From Actinoplanes cyaneus (GTDB lineage Bacteria > Actinomycetota > Actinomycetes > Mycobacteriales > Micromonosporaceae), in the NCBI RefSeq assembly GCF_016862095.1, contig NZ_BOMH01000002.1, positions 62,001 through 126,000 on the forward strand: a stretch of 64,000 nucleotides of DNA. The letters run 5' to 3'. This document shows, piece by piece, positions 1 to 8,496 of this stretch. The translations under genes were made by a program, and so were the position numbers. How positions within the stretch are numbered: the stretch's first letter is position 1; every line of letters starts with the position of its first letter. A model generated the notes under the pieces. That model searched no databases. It saw only the letters and a list, made by a program, of their open reading frames with translations, and was not told the origin of the DNA.

Positions 1-13
1 CGCCCGCTCCCCC

Positions 14-66
14 GGCTGGTGCTCACGGTCGTCATTCGTTCCTCATGACGACCGTGAGCACCAGCC
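14..66. repeat. Long perfect inverted repeat, copy A
   Basis: Arms 14-35 and 45-66 are perfect 22-bp reverse complements with a 9-nt loop. The hairpin is homologous to copy B at 204-258, with paired changes on both arms. It could be a bidirectional terminator, a REP-like element or a MITE relic. No gene is supported in 1-435 apart from these elements and the operator at 390-403. Confidence 0.8.
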
Positions 67-203
67 GACAAGCCCGCACCGCCCGGCGGGGCCGGCGACG
101 CGCGACCCGATCCGCCGGTCAAGCCCGCACCACGCCCGCGGCGCCGGCCCACCCCGCGCGACCCGCACCGCTGGCCGGGCCGGCGCCGCGGGCGTCCGGG
201 TCT

Positions 204-258
204 CAGCTGGTTCTCATGGGCGTTATCCGGCCCGGATAACGCCCATGAGAACCAGCTG
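204..258. repeat. Long perfect inverted repeat, copy B
   Basis: Arms 204-230 and 232-258 are perfect 27-bp reverse complements around one unpaired base (231). The inner 21 positions of each arm match copy A at 17 of 21 sites, and all four differences are compensated on the other arm, so pairing is preserved. The 66-203 stretch between the copies is GC-rich and shows nothing else recognisable. Confidence 0.8.
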
Positions 259-389
259 GGAGGGGTGCGCCGCGGGGCGGAGCTGGAGTCGGGGTGGGCC
301 GGCGCGGGCGGGCCAGGGGACGCTGCTCATGACGTACGCGGGACAGGGTTGGGGTTTTCAGGGCTTCGGCAGGCATGTCAGGATGTCGA

Positions 390-403
390 TGGAAACGTTT
401 TCA
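390..403. promoter_or_regulatory. Candidate LacI-family operator upstream of uxaA-like gene
   Basis: The 14-mer TGGAAACGTTTTCA is a near-perfect palindrome with the central CG typical of LacI/GalR-family operators; only one symmetric pair mismatches. It ends 32 bp before the start codon of a sugar-acid dehydratase, a common target of such repressors. No LacI gene lies in the window, so the regulator is unknown. Confidence 0.45.
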
Positions 404-435
404 CGACATTCCAGCGGACCGCATCGGAGGGCCTC

Positions 436-1974
436 ATGCCGGATCACGCCGAGCTGCGGGACGTGGCGCTGCTGCTGCGCGACGGCGATGACGTGGCCGT
501 CGCCACCGAGGACCTGGCGCGGGGGCGGGCGCTGCGGCACGGCGGCACGGAGCTGACGGTCGTGACCGAGGTGCCCCGCGGGCACAAGATCGCCCTGCGG
601 GACCTGGGCACGGGGGCGCAGATCCACAAGTACGGGCAGGTCATCGGCCGGGCGACCACCGCGATCCGGGCCGGGGAGCACGTGCACGCGCACAACCTCG
701 GGATGGACGCTGTCGAGCACGACTACGAGTTCGGGACCGGCGTGGTGAGCATTCCACGGGCGGCCACGACCAGGACGTTCGAGGGGTTCCGGCGAGCGGA
801 CGGGCGGGTCGGCACGCGCAACTTCGTCGGGATCGTCACGAGCGTGAACTGTTCCGCCTCGACCGCCCGGATGATCGCCGATCAGTTCCGCGGCCCGATC
901 ATGGAGATGTACCCGCACGTGGACGGCGTGGTCGCGCTCGCGCACGACTCCGGTTGCGGGATGGTCCCGGCCAGCGAGGGCGGCCAGCTCCTGCGGCGGA
1001 CGCTGCGGGGCTATGCGACCCACCCGAACATCGGCGGCCTGATCGTTCTCGGTCTCGGCTGCGAGATGCTCGGCGTCGAGGCGCTGCTCGCCGATCTGGA
1101 CGCGCCCGCCGACACCCTGATCGAGCGGATGACCATTCAGGACACCGGTGGGATCCGTGCCACGGTTCGCGCCGGAACGACGGTGGTCCGCGCGATGCTG
1201 GAGCGGCTCGACGAGCGCCGCCGCGAGACGGTTCCCGCGTCCGAGCTGGTCCTCGGGCTGAACTGCGGCGGCTCCGACGGGTATTCGGGGATCACCGCGA
1301 ACCCGGCGCTCGGGCGCGCCTCCGACCTGCTCGTCGCGCAGGGCGGGATCTCCGTGCTGGCCGAGACGCCCGAGGTGTTCGGCGCGGAGCACCTGCTCAC
1401 CCGGCGTGCGGTCGACCGGGAGGTCGGTCAGCGGCTGCTCGACCGGATCGCGTGGTGGCACAAGTACGTCGAGGCAGGCGGCGGCACCCTGGACAACAAT
1501 CCGTCCCCGGGGAACAAGGCCGGCGGGCTGACCACGATCCTCGAGAAGTCGCTGGGCGCGGTGGCCAAGGGCGGGGCGGCGCCGCTCGCCGCGGTCTACG
1601 AGTACGCCGAGCGGATCACCGAGCCGGGCTTCGCCTTCATGGACACGCCCGGCTACGACCCGGTGTCGGTGACCGGGCTGGTCGCGGGCGGGGCGACGGT
1701 CGTCTGCTTCACCACCGGCCGCGGCTCGGTCCTCGGCGGCAAGCCGGCCCCGGTCATCAAGATCGCCACGAACACGGAGATCTTCGAGCGGATGCGCGAG
1801 GACATGGACATCGACGCGGGCGGCATCGTCACCGGGGCGACCACGATCGACGCGGTGGGCGAGGAGATCTTCGAGACGATCCTGGCCGTGGCGTCCGGGA
1901 AGGTCACCGCGAGCGAGGACCTGGACCTGGGCCGCGACGAGTTCGTCCCCTGGCAGCTCGGCGCGGTGACCTGA
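436..1974 (+). CDS. UxaA-family altronate/galactarate dehydratase
   Basis: This 512-aa protein has the two-part UxaA/GarD architecture: an N-terminal SAF-like domain (about residues 1-100) and a large C-terminal dehydratase domain with conserved Cys and Asp-rich segments such as NCGGSDGYSG and NNPSPGNKAGG. Family members dehydrate sugar acids (altronate, galactarate and relatives) in the cytoplasm using iron. The ATG at 436 follows a GGAGGG ribosome site; an in-frame extension to 265 is open but not coding-like. The gene converges with the next one with only 1 bp between stop codons. The exact sugar acid cannot be told from sequence, so no gene symbol is assigned. Confidence 0.88.
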   Translation: MPDHAELRDVALLLRDGDDVAVATEDLARGRALRHGGTELTVVTEVPRGHKIALRDLGTGAQIHKYGQVIGRATTAIRAGEHVHAHNLGMDAVEHDYEFGTGVVSIPRAATTRTFEGFRRADGRVGTRNFVGIVTSVNCSASTARMIADQFRGPIMEMYPHVDGVVALAHDSGCGMVPASEGGQLLRRTLRGYATHPNIGGLIVLGLGCEMLGVEALLADLDAPADTLIERMTIQDTGGIRATVRAGTTVVRAMLERLDERRRETVPASELVLGLNCGGSDGYSGITANPALGRASDLLVAQGGISVLAETPEVFGAEHLLTRRAVDREVGQRLLDRIAWWHKYVEAGGGTLDNNPSPGNKAGGLTTILEKSLGAVAKGGAAPLAAVYEYAERITEPGFAFMDTPGYDPVSVTGLVAGGATVVCFTTGRGSVLGGKPAPVIKIATNTEIFERMREDMDIDAGGIVTGATTIDAVGEEIFETILAVASGKVTASEDLDLGRDEFVPWQLGAVT

Positions 1975-1975
1975 T

Positions 1976-3157
1976 TCAGTACAGTGCGGAGCCGGTGACC
2001 TTCGGGTTGCCGGAACCGAGGTAGAAGATGCCCGGCAGGCCGGTCGTCTCGAAGCCGGCGCTCGGGTTCCGGCGCAGCTTCGAGTTGCGGATGACCACGG
2101 TCCCGGTGCGGTCGTTGCTGACGAAGAAGATCGCGCCGCCGCCCTCGGCCGCCTTGTTGTTCTCGATGACGGTGCCGTCCAGGGTGAGCGTCATCCGGTC
2201 GCCGTCGTTGTAGATCGCGCCGCCGCTGCCCCCGCCCGGGGTGCCGGAGCGGGCCGGGTTCGCCCCCTTGCCGACCGCCGAGTTGCCCGAGAAGTAGCTG
2301 TTCAGCACCGTCCACGAGACGCCGATGCTGCTCAGGGCGGACCCGTTCGAGCAGACCCCGCCGGTGAACGTGCTGCCCACGACGTAGACCGGCGTGTCCC
2401 CGCCCTGCTCCAGCACGCGGATCGCGCCGCCGCCCAGGTCAGGACCCGTACGGTCGCACCTGTTACCGGTGAACCGTGAGTTGATCACCGTCAGGTGGCC
2501 GCCGCGCACGAAGATCGCGCCGCCGCCACCGCCCTCGGTGGTGTCGCCGGTGCTGTTGCCGCCGGTGAACGCCAAGTTCTGGATCGTCATCCGGGGCGTG
2601 TCCTGATCCTGGCAGTGCGACGTGGTCCAGCCCTGCGCCTGGTCACACGTGTTCTGGTAGAGGATCCGGCGCTTGCCGCCGCCGCTGAGCGTGACCTTGC
2701 CACCGCCGTCGAGCACGAGCGTGGGGTGCGCGTTCCGCACCTTGGCGGTGGCGGTCATCGTGATGGTGACCGGCGCCGGGCCGCAGTCGAACGTGACGAT
2801 GCCGCCGGCCGCGACGGCCTTCACCACGGCGGCGGAGGTGCAGCTCGCCGGGGTGCCGGTGCCGACCGTCCGGTCCGGCTTCGCGGTGCTCACCGGCTTG
2901 GCCGCGCCCGGGATCGACGCCTTGCCGCCCGGGTTGCCGGGCTTCGGGAGGAAAGTGTCCTTCACCGTCTTCTTCGGAGTGGGCGTCGCGGAGACCGACG
3001 GGGCCGCTGACGGCGCCACCGACTCGGCCGGGAGCGGGAGCGTGGAGGCGGGCGCGGCGACGAAATCGACCGGCTCGTCCGCCTTGTCCTTCGCCGAGCA
3101 CGCACCCACCATGAGCAGGCTCAACACGCCGGCGACCAGTACCCGTCGATTCCGCAC
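1976..3157 (-). CDS. Right-handed beta-helix lipoprotein
   Basis: The product is 393 aa. It begins with a lipoprotein signal peptide whose lipobox ends at Cys20 (VGAC), then a Pro/Ser/Thr-rich linker to about residue 100. The rest is built of repeated GGAIF/GGAIY turns with N-x-x-F-x-G-N motifs, as in polymorphic outer-membrane-protein and pectate-lyase-like right-handed beta-helices. It is therefore a surface-anchored beta-helix protein, perhaps binding or cleaving polysaccharide. No catalytic residues can be assigned. It ends tail-to-tail with the UxaA gene, 1 bp apart, so neither gene has room for its own terminator. Confidence 0.8.
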   Translation of the reverse strand: MRNRRVLVAGVLSLLMVGACSAKDKADEPVDFVAAPASTLPLPAESVAPSAAPSVSATPTPKKTVKDTFLPKPGNPGGKASIPGAAKPVSTAKPDRTVGTGTPASCTSAAVVKAVAAGGIVTFDCGPAPVTITMTATAKVRNAHPTLVLDGGGKVTLSGGGKRRILYQNTCDQAQGWTTSHCQDQDTPRMTIQNLAFTGGNSTGDTTEGGGGGAIFVRGGHLTVINSRFTGNRCDRTGPDLGGGAIRVLEQGGDTPVYVVGSTFTGGVCSNGSALSSIGVSWTVLNSYFSGNSAVGKGANPARSGTPGGGSGGAIYNDGDRMTLTLDGTVIENNKAAEGGGAIFFVSNDRTGTVVIRNSKLRRNPSAGFETTGLPGIFYLGSGNPKVTGSALY

Positions 3158-3319
3158 CGGGCGATGCTAGCGGTAACCGGAGATCAAGTGGGCCCCACGC
3201 CGGGCGACGCCCGCACCACCGGGCTCGGCGGCAGCGGCGACGTCCGCACACGCGGAGATGACACCGCCCTCCCGGGCTGCGGACGATGTCGGAACGAGAT
3301 CGTCAGGACAGGAGCAGTC

Positions 3320-4687
3320 ATGAGGCGTTTTCCCCGCCGGCACGGCCTGCGCACGGTCGCGGTCCTCGCCGCGGCCTCGGTCATCGCGTTGCCGGCCGTC
3401 ACGGTCGCCGCCGACGCGCATCCCGATCGCAGCGCGGCCCTGGACCGCGCGATCATGGGCGGCCGGGCCCGCAACGTGATCCTGATGATCGGTGACGGCA
3501 TGGGCGACAGCGAGATCACGATCGCCCGCAACTACCAGGTCGGGGCGGCCGGCCGGCTGGCCATGGACACGCTGCCGTTCACCGGCGACTACACCACCTA
3601 TTCGGTGGTCAAGGACTCGCCCGGCATGCCCGACTACGCGCCGGACTCGGCGTCGACCGCCACCGCCTGGTCGATCGGCCGCAAGACGTACGACGGAGCG
3701 GTCGGGGTCCTGCCCGACGGGCAGCCCGCACCGACCTTGCTGGAGCTCGCCAAACGGGCCGGCTACCGCACCGGCAACGTCACCACCGCGGAGCTGCAGG
3801 ACGCCACCCCGGCCGCGGCGGCCGCCCACGTGGTCCACCGCAACTGCAAGGGCCCCGACTCGATGGCCGCCTGCCCGCAGAACGCCTCGGAGAACGGCGG
3901 GGCCGGCTCGATCGCCGAGCAGCTGATCAAGACCGGGCCGGATGTGCTGCTCGGCGGCGGCATGCAGCACTTCGGGCAAACCGTCCGGGGCGGTCCCGAC
4001 CAGGGCCGGACCGTGCTGGAACAGGCGCAGCGCCGTGGCTACCGGCTGGTCACCGACAGGGCGGGCCTGGCCGCGGCGCGACCCGGCGAGCCGTTGCTCG
4101 GCGTCTTCGCGCCGAACAACCTGGCGCCGGAGTGGCAGGGCCCGTTGCCTTCCCCGCAGAACACGCCGCCCACCCGTTGCGTGCCCTACGCGGGCCGGGT
4201 CGACGCCGAACCGCATCTGACCGACCTGACCGACGCGGCACTCCGGCTGCTCGACCGCGGGTCGGCCGGGTCACGTAAGGGCTTCTTCCTGCAGATCGAG
4301 GGCGCCGCCATCGACAAGGCCGACCACGACGCCAACCCGTGCTACCAGGTCGGCGAGACGGTGGCGTTCGACGCGGCGATCGCGAAGGTCCTCGCCTACC
4401 AGCGGTCGCATCCGGACACCCTGGTGGTGGTCACCGCCGACCACGGTCACACCAGCCAGATCGTCGAGGCGGGTTCGGTGACCCCCGGTCTCACGGCGAC
4501 CCTGCGCACCAACGAAGGGGGCGACTTGACCATCAACTACGCCACCTCGCCGGCGGGGACGTCGCAGCAGCACACCGGCACCCAGGTGCGGATCGCCGCG
4601 ACCGGCCCGCAGGCGGCGAACGTCACCGGGATCACTGATCAGACCGATCTGTTCTTCACCGTCAAGCGGGCGCTCGGCCTGCGCTGA
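3320..4687 (+). CDS. Secreted alkaline phosphatase
   Basis: The product is 455 aa. A twin-Arg-rich N-terminus (RRFPRRHG) and hydrophobic segment to about residue 32 form an export signal. The mature part opens with the alkaline-phosphatase signature NVILMIGDGMG, with metal ligand Asp59. The nucleophile Ser110 sits in the D-S-A context of the PhoA family, and later metal-binding segments EGAAIDKADH and TADHGHTSQ are present. It hydrolyses phosphomonoesters outside the cell. ATG 3320 is preferred over the longer open frame from 3164 because it follows GGAGCAG and starts the signal peptide. No Pho box was recognised upstream. A GC-rich hairpin follows the stop. Confidence 0.92.
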   Translation: MRRFPRRHGLRTVAVLAAASVIALPAVTVAADAHPDRSAALDRAIMGGRARNVILMIGDGMGDSEITIARNYQVGAAGRLAMDTLPFTGDYTTYSVVKDSPGMPDYAPDSASTATAWSIGRKTYDGAVGVLPDGQPAPTLLELAKRAGYRTGNVTTAELQDATPAAAAAHVVHRNCKGPDSMAACPQNASENGGAGSIAEQLIKTGPDVLLGGGMQHFGQTVRGGPDQGRTVLEQAQRRGYRLVTDRAGLAAARPGEPLLGVFAPNNLAPEWQGPLPSPQNTPPTRCVPYAGRVDAEPHLTDLTDAALRLLDRGSAGSRKGFFLQIEGAAIDKADHDANPCYQVGETVAFDAAIAKVLAYQRSHPDTLVVVTADHGHTSQIVEAGSVTPGLTATLRTNEGGDLTINYATSPAGTSQQHTGTQVRIAATGPQAANVTGITDQTDLFFTVKRALGLR

Positions 4688-4693
4688 CCGGAC

Positions 4694-4731
4694 GCCGGCC
4701 GCGCCCGCCCCGTCGCGAGGCCGCGGCCGGC
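4694..4731 (+). terminator. Putative intrinsic terminator after alkaline phosphatase
   Basis: Arms 4694-4703 and 4722-4731 are perfect 10-bp complements separated by 18 nt. There is no T-tract, as is common in actinomycetes. It begins 6 bp after the phosphatase stop codon. Confidence 0.45.
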
Positions 4732-4820
4732 TCCACCCCACGACCGGTTTTGTGCCCTGACCGTGCCCACCCACGGAGATCGCCCTGGAGGGCTTCGCGT
4801 TCCGGGCCGGCCACGGCCCT

Positions 4821-4871
4821 GCGAAGCCCGCAAGGGTCCCCGCGGGAGCTGCGCAGAAGGACCACAGCGGA
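4821..4871. repeat. Dispersed repeat fragment, copy 1
   Basis: This stretch contains AGCCCGCAAGGGTCCCCGC followed by GGACCACAGC. It matches the reverse complement of part of 17158-17240 with a few substitutions and one small gap. It sits between the phosphatase and the DeoR gene and is probably an intergenic repeat family of this genome. Confidence 0.5.
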
Positions 4872-4888
4872 GAGAGGACCTGAAGATC

Positions 4889-5644
4889 TCAGGTTTGCAT
4901 GATCGTGACCCCGGCTTCACGAAGGGCCCGCAGCGTCGGATGGTCCGGGCCGGCGTCGGTGACGATGCCGGTGACAGCCGACGGGGGCAGGACCGTGAAC
5001 GGTGAGGCGGTGCCGATCTTCTCGGCGCTGGCCAGGACATACGTCTCGGCGGCCCGGGCGGCCAGGGTTCGCTTCATGGCGGCCTCGTCGGCGTCACCCG
5101 TGGTGAGCCCGGCCTCCTCGTGGACCCCGGTCACGCCGAGCAGGAAGAGATCGGCGGTGATGCCCTGTGCGGCTTCGGCGGTCGCGGCGCCGCAGGTCAC
5201 CGCAGAGTGCTTGAACAAGCGGCCACCCAGGACATAGACGTCGACCGACGGGTGGGTCACCAGGGCCGCGGCGACGGTCGGGCTGTGCGTGACGATCGTG
5301 GCGTGTAGGTCCGGCGGCAGCGCGGCGGTCACCGCGAGCGCCGTCGTGCCGCCGTCGAGCAGGACCGTGTGGCCGGGACGGATCAGCGCGGCGGCCGCGC
5401 GAGCCACCCGTTCCTTGCTGGCGACGGCGAGGGTGGCGCGGGTGCCGTAGTCGGCCGCCGCGGGTGACACCGGCAGCGCGCCGCCGTAGACCCGCTGGCA
5501 GAGCCCGGCCGCAGCGAGGTCCCTCAGGTCGCGCCGGATCATGTCCTCGGTGACGCCCAGCGCGGCGGCGACCTCCTTGGCGACCACTTTGCCGTCGGCC
5601 CGCAGCCGGGACAGCAGCACATCGCGACGCTCGGCCGCCAGCAT
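4889..5644 (-). CDS. DeoR-family transcriptional regulator
   Basis: The product is 251 aa, the usual DeoR length. An N-terminal winged helix (about residues 1-57, with RRDVLLSRLRADGKV and TEDMIRRDLRDL) precedes a DeoR sensor domain that binds phosphorylated sugars, with DGGTT near residue 97 and GVTGVHEEAGLT further on. A strong GAGGAGG ribosome site precedes ATG 5644. It is divergent from the Nudix gene, with 56 bp shared for both promoters, so it may repress itself and that neighbour. The ligand is unknown. Confidence 0.88.
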   Translation of the reverse strand: MLAAERRDVLLSRLRADGKVVAKEVAAALGVTEDMIRRDLRDLAAAGLCQRVYGGALPVSPAAADYGTRATLAVASKERVARAAAALIRPGHTVLLDGGTTALAVTAALPPDLHATIVTHSPTVAAALVTHPSVDVYVLGGRLFKHSAVTCGAATAEAAQGITADLFLLGVTGVHEEAGLTTGDADEAAMKRTLAARAAETYVLASAEKIGTASPFTVLPPSAVTGIVTDAGPDHPTLRALREAGVTIMQT

Positions 5645-5700
5645 GCGTGTTCCTCCTCATTGTTGTCGACTGTTGCGCGTTCAGAAGCTACGGTACCGCC

Positions 5701-6381
5701 ATGACTCCGATTCCTGGCATCGACATCCCGGACGCGCGTGGCCGCACCGGCCTGGACCGGGCCGGCCGTGACCTGACCGGCAACCCGGACGTGACCGTCC
5801 GCGATGTGGAGCTGCTGGCCACCGCCTGGCACGTGTTGCGCCGGACGACGTACGACTTCCGCCGCAGCGACGGCACTGTCACCCGCGAGCAGCGCGAGAC
5901 CTACGACCGGGGCGACGGCGCGACGGTCCTGCTCTACGACGCCGAGCGCGGGACCGTGCTGCTGACGCGGCAGTTCCGCTATCCGGTGTATGTGAACGGC
6001 CACCCCGACGGCAGGTTCGTGGAGACGGCCGCCGGGCTGCTCGACGGCGACGATCCGGCGGCCGCGGTCCGGCGCGAGGCGAGCGAGGAGCTGGGTGTGG
6101 TGATCGGCGAGCTGGAGCCGGTCTTCGCGGTGTGGATGAGCCCGGGGTCGGTGACCGAAAGGGTTCACTGCTTCGCGGCGCCCTACTCGGCGGCGTCGCG
6201 GCTCGGCCCGGGTGGCGGGCTGGCCGACGACGGGGAGGACATCGAGGCGGTCGAGATGCCGTTCGCCGAGGCGCTCGAGCGCATCGGGACGGGCAGGATC
6301 GCGGACGCCAAAACGGTCATGTTGCTGCAGTGGGCGGCGCTGCGCGGCCCGTTCCGGCAGGCCGCCCCATCGACTCGGTAG
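5701..6381 (+). CDS. Nudix hydrolase, NudK/ADP-sugar pyrophosphatase-like
   Basis: The product is 226 aa. The Nudix helix is recognisable as AAGLLDGDDPAAAVRREASE followed by ELGV, with the REAxEE core intact though the upstream glycine is offset from the canonical spacing. The later MSPGSVTERVH and GGGLADDGEDIEAVEMPF segments resemble E. coli NudK (GDP-mannose pyrophosphatase). The likely reaction is hydrolysis of a nucleoside diphosphate sugar. ATG 5701 is chosen; the open frame from 5647 covers the divergent promoter. It is divergent from deoR and followed 20 bp later by a response-regulator gene. Confidence 0.83.
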   Translation: MTPIPGIDIPDARGRTGLDRAGRDLTGNPDVTVRDVELLATAWHVLRRTTYDFRRSDGTVTREQRETYDRGDGATVLLYDAERGTVLLTRQFRYPVYVNGHPDGRFVETAAGLLDGDDPAAAVRREASEELGVVIGELEPVFAVWMSPGSVTERVHCFAAPYSAASRLGPGGGLADDGEDIEAVEMPFAEALERIGTGRIADAKTVMLLQWAALRGPFRQAAPSTR

Positions 6382-6401
6382 GAGTGCCATATATTTGCGC
6401 G

Positions 6402-6851
6402 ATGGCAAAGACCGAGCGCGTCCTGGATGTCCTGATCGTCGACGACGATGACGCCGACACCCTGATGATCGAGGAAGCGCTGATGGCCGCCTCGCCGCCA
6501 CCGGCGGTGCACCGGGTCGCCGACGGCAGCGAGGCGATCGACTACCTGCGGCAGCGCGGGCAGTACACCGACGCGGCCCGCCCGGATCTCATCCTGCTGG
6601 ACCTGAACATGCCGCGGATGAGCGGGCACGAGGTGCTGGCCGAGGTGAAGAGCGACGAGCGGCTCAAGAGCATCCCGGTGGTGGTGCTGACCACGTCGAC
6701 CGCGCTGCCGGACATCACCGCGAGCTACACGCGGCACGCGAACGCGTTCGTCACCAAGCCGATGGATCTCGACGGCTTCGAGGCCGCGGTTCTCAAGATC
6801 AAGCGCTTCTACAACGAGACCGCGGTCCTTCCGGGGGACAGAGAATCGTGA
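6402..6851 (+). CDS. Single-domain CheY-like response regulator
   Basis: The product is 149 aa and consists only of a receiver domain. The acidic cluster VDDDDAD, phospho-acceptor Asp in LLDLNMP, Thr switch in VVLTTST and Lys in VTKPMD are all present. The layout resembles Rcp1-type regulators that pair with phytochrome or hybrid kinases. It has no DNA-binding output domain, so it must act by protein contact. No kinase gene is adjacent. It follows the Nudix gene by 20 bp and may be co-transcribed. Confidence 0.88.
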   Translation: MAKTERVLDVLIVDDDDADTLMIEEALMAASPPPAVHRVADGSEAIDYLRQRGQYTDAARPDLILLDLNMPRMSGHEVLAEVKSDERLKSIPVVVLTTSTALPDITASYTRHANAFVTKPMDLDGFEAAVLKIKRFYNETAVLPGDRES

Positions 6852-6873
6852 AACACCTCACGCTCCGTAGAGG

Positions 6874-6888
6874 TTAGGCGAGCCTTAC
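6874..6888. promoter_or_regulatory. Possible DtxR/IdeR-type iron box
   Basis: TTAGGCGAGCCTTAC resembles actinobacterial iron boxes (TTAGGnnAGnCTnACCTAA) and has symmetric AGGC/GCCT arms. It lies 160 bp upstream of the ferredoxin reductase gene. A second palindrome, AACCTAGGTT, lies at 6955-6964, closer to the gene. The match is visual only. Confidence 0.4.
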
Positions 6889-7048
6889 AAGTACTTTTAC
6901 CTGCGCAAATGGCTTTCGGGCGGTATCCCGACCGGCAGGACGAAACTTGATCTGAACCTAGGTTGAAGTTTTAGAGTTCGTCTTCGCCCGGACGTCGATC
7001 TTGGCTGAGCCGGATTCGCAGATACGAGTGAGTGAGGGATCGCGACCT

Positions 7049-8395
7049 ATGGACCGCCCCCTGAGGGTTGCCGTCATCGGCGCCGGCCCGGCCGGCATCT
7101 ACGCCGCTGACCACCTCATCAAGGCCAACCCGGACGTCACCGTCGACATCCTCGACAAGCTGCCCACGCCGTACGGCCTGATCCGCTACGGAGTGGCGCC
7201 CGACCACCCGCGGATCAAGGAGATCATCACCGCGCTCTTCCGGGTCCTGGACAACCCGCGGATCCGGTTCATCGGCAACGTGGCGTACGGCGTGGACGTC
7301 AAGCCGGAGGAGCTCAGCCGCTTCTACGACGCGACGATCATCTCGACCGGCGCCGAGAAGGACCGCGCGCTCGACATCCCCGGCATCGACCTGCAGGGCA
7401 GCTTCGGCGGCGCCGACTTCGCGTCGTGGTACAACGGCCACCCGGACGTGCCGCGCGAGTGGCCGCTGGACGCCAAGGAAGTCGCCGTCATCGGCGCCGG
7501 CAACGTCGCGATCGACGTGGCCCGGATCCTCGCCAAGACCGCCGACGAGCTACTGGTCACCGAGATCCCGGACAACGTCTACCAAGCGCTCAAGCAGAGC
7601 CCGGTCACCGACGTGCACCTGTTCTCCCGGCGTGGCCCGGCGCAGGTCAAGTTCACCCCGCAGGAGCTGCGCGAGCTCGACCACTCGCCGAACGTCGAGG
7701 TGATCGTCCACCCCGAGGGCATCGAGTTCGACGAGGGCAGCCTCGAGGCGATGCGGCAGACCCGGCACGTGAAGATGTGCGTGGACATCCTGCAGAACTG
7801 GGCCGTGCGTGACCCACGGGACCGCCCGCGCCGCCTGCACCTGTACTTCCTGCAGGCCCCGGTCGAGGTGCTCGGCGAGGACGGCAAGGTCGTCGGCCTG
7901 CGCACCGAGACGCAGGAGCTGACCGGCGACGGCTGGGTCCGCGGCACCGGCGAGTTCACCGACTGGAACGTGCAGGCCGTCTACCGCGCCGTCGGCTACC
8001 TGAGCAGCGCGCTGCCGGACCTGCCGTTCGACACCCGGACCGGCACCATCCCGCACGCCGCCGGACGGGTCCTCGACCTGGACGGCGAGCACATCCCCGG
8101 CATGTACGTGGCCGGCTGGATCAAGCGCGGCCCGGTCGGCCTGATCGGCCACACCAAGGGCTGCTCCGGCGAGACCGTCACCAGCCTGCTGGAGGACATG
8201 GACCGCTTGGAGAAGGCTCCGCGGCACGACCCCGCCGAGGTCATCGCCTACCTGGAGCAGCGCGGTCTGCCCTACACCACCTGGCAGGGCTGGCAGAAGC
8301 TGGACGCCCACGAGATCGCGCTGGGCGAGGCCCAGGGCCGCAAGCGGGTCAAGGTCGTCCCGCGCGACGAGATGACGACGATCGCCGGTCGCTGA
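7049..8395 (+). CDS. fprA: Ferredoxin/adrenodoxin-type NADP+ reductase
   Basis: The product is 448 aa, matching actinobacterial FprA. The N-terminal FAD site VAVIGAGPAGIYAAD, the family signature YGLIRYGVAPDHP, a mid-protein NADP(H) Rossmann motif VIGAGNVAIDVARIL, and the C-terminal GWIKRGPVGLIGHTKGC are present. It passes electrons between NADPH and ferredoxins, for example for cytochromes P450 or iron metabolism. ATG 7049 follows GAGGGA; an upstream in-frame extension from 7001 is less convincing. A possible iron box lies upstream and a strong terminator follows. Confidence 0.93.
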   Translation: MDRPLRVAVIGAGPAGIYAADHLIKANPDVTVDILDKLPTPYGLIRYGVAPDHPRIKEIITALFRVLDNPRIRFIGNVAYGVDVKPEELSRFYDATIISTGAEKDRALDIPGIDLQGSFGGADFASWYNGHPDVPREWPLDAKEVAVIGAGNVAIDVARILAKTADELLVTEIPDNVYQALKQSPVTDVHLFSRRGPAQVKFTPQELRELDHSPNVEVIVHPEGIEFDEGSLEAMRQTRHVKMCVDILQNWAVRDPRDRPRRLHLYFLQAPVEVLGEDGKVVGLRTETQELTGDGWVRGTGEFTDWNVQAVYRAVGYLSSALPDLPFDTRTGTIPHAAGRVLDLDGEHIPGMYVAGWIKRGPVGLIGHTKGCSGETVTSLLEDMDRLEKAPRHDPAEVIAYLEQRGLPYTTWQGWQKLDAHEIALGEAQGRKRVKVVPRDEMTTIAGR

Positions 8396-8401
8396 ACGCG
8401 A

Positions 8402-8441
8402 AAAATCCGCCCGCTGGGTCGTCTCACAGCGGGCGGATTTT
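8402..8441 (+). terminator. Rho-independent terminator of fprA
   Basis: Arms 8402-8416 and 8427-8441 are perfect 15-bp complements with a 10-nt loop. The right arm ends in TTTT, so this is a classical intrinsic terminator. The left arm ends in AAAA, so it can also act on the opposite strand for the cold-shock gene. Confidence 0.85.
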
Positions 8442-8496
8442 CATCACTGTCATGTCACAGCGGGCGATCTCTCGCCCCGTCATGTCACAGCGGGCG
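8424..8496. repeat. Three copies of the cold-shock gene 3-prime end
   Basis: TCACAGCGGGCG occurs at 8424, 8455 and 8485. The last copy holds the stop codon and final codons of the cold-shock gene. The second copy is an extended 17-bp match (TCATGTCACAGCGGGCG), 30 bp away. The first copy forms the right arm of the fprA terminator. Confidence 0.8.
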
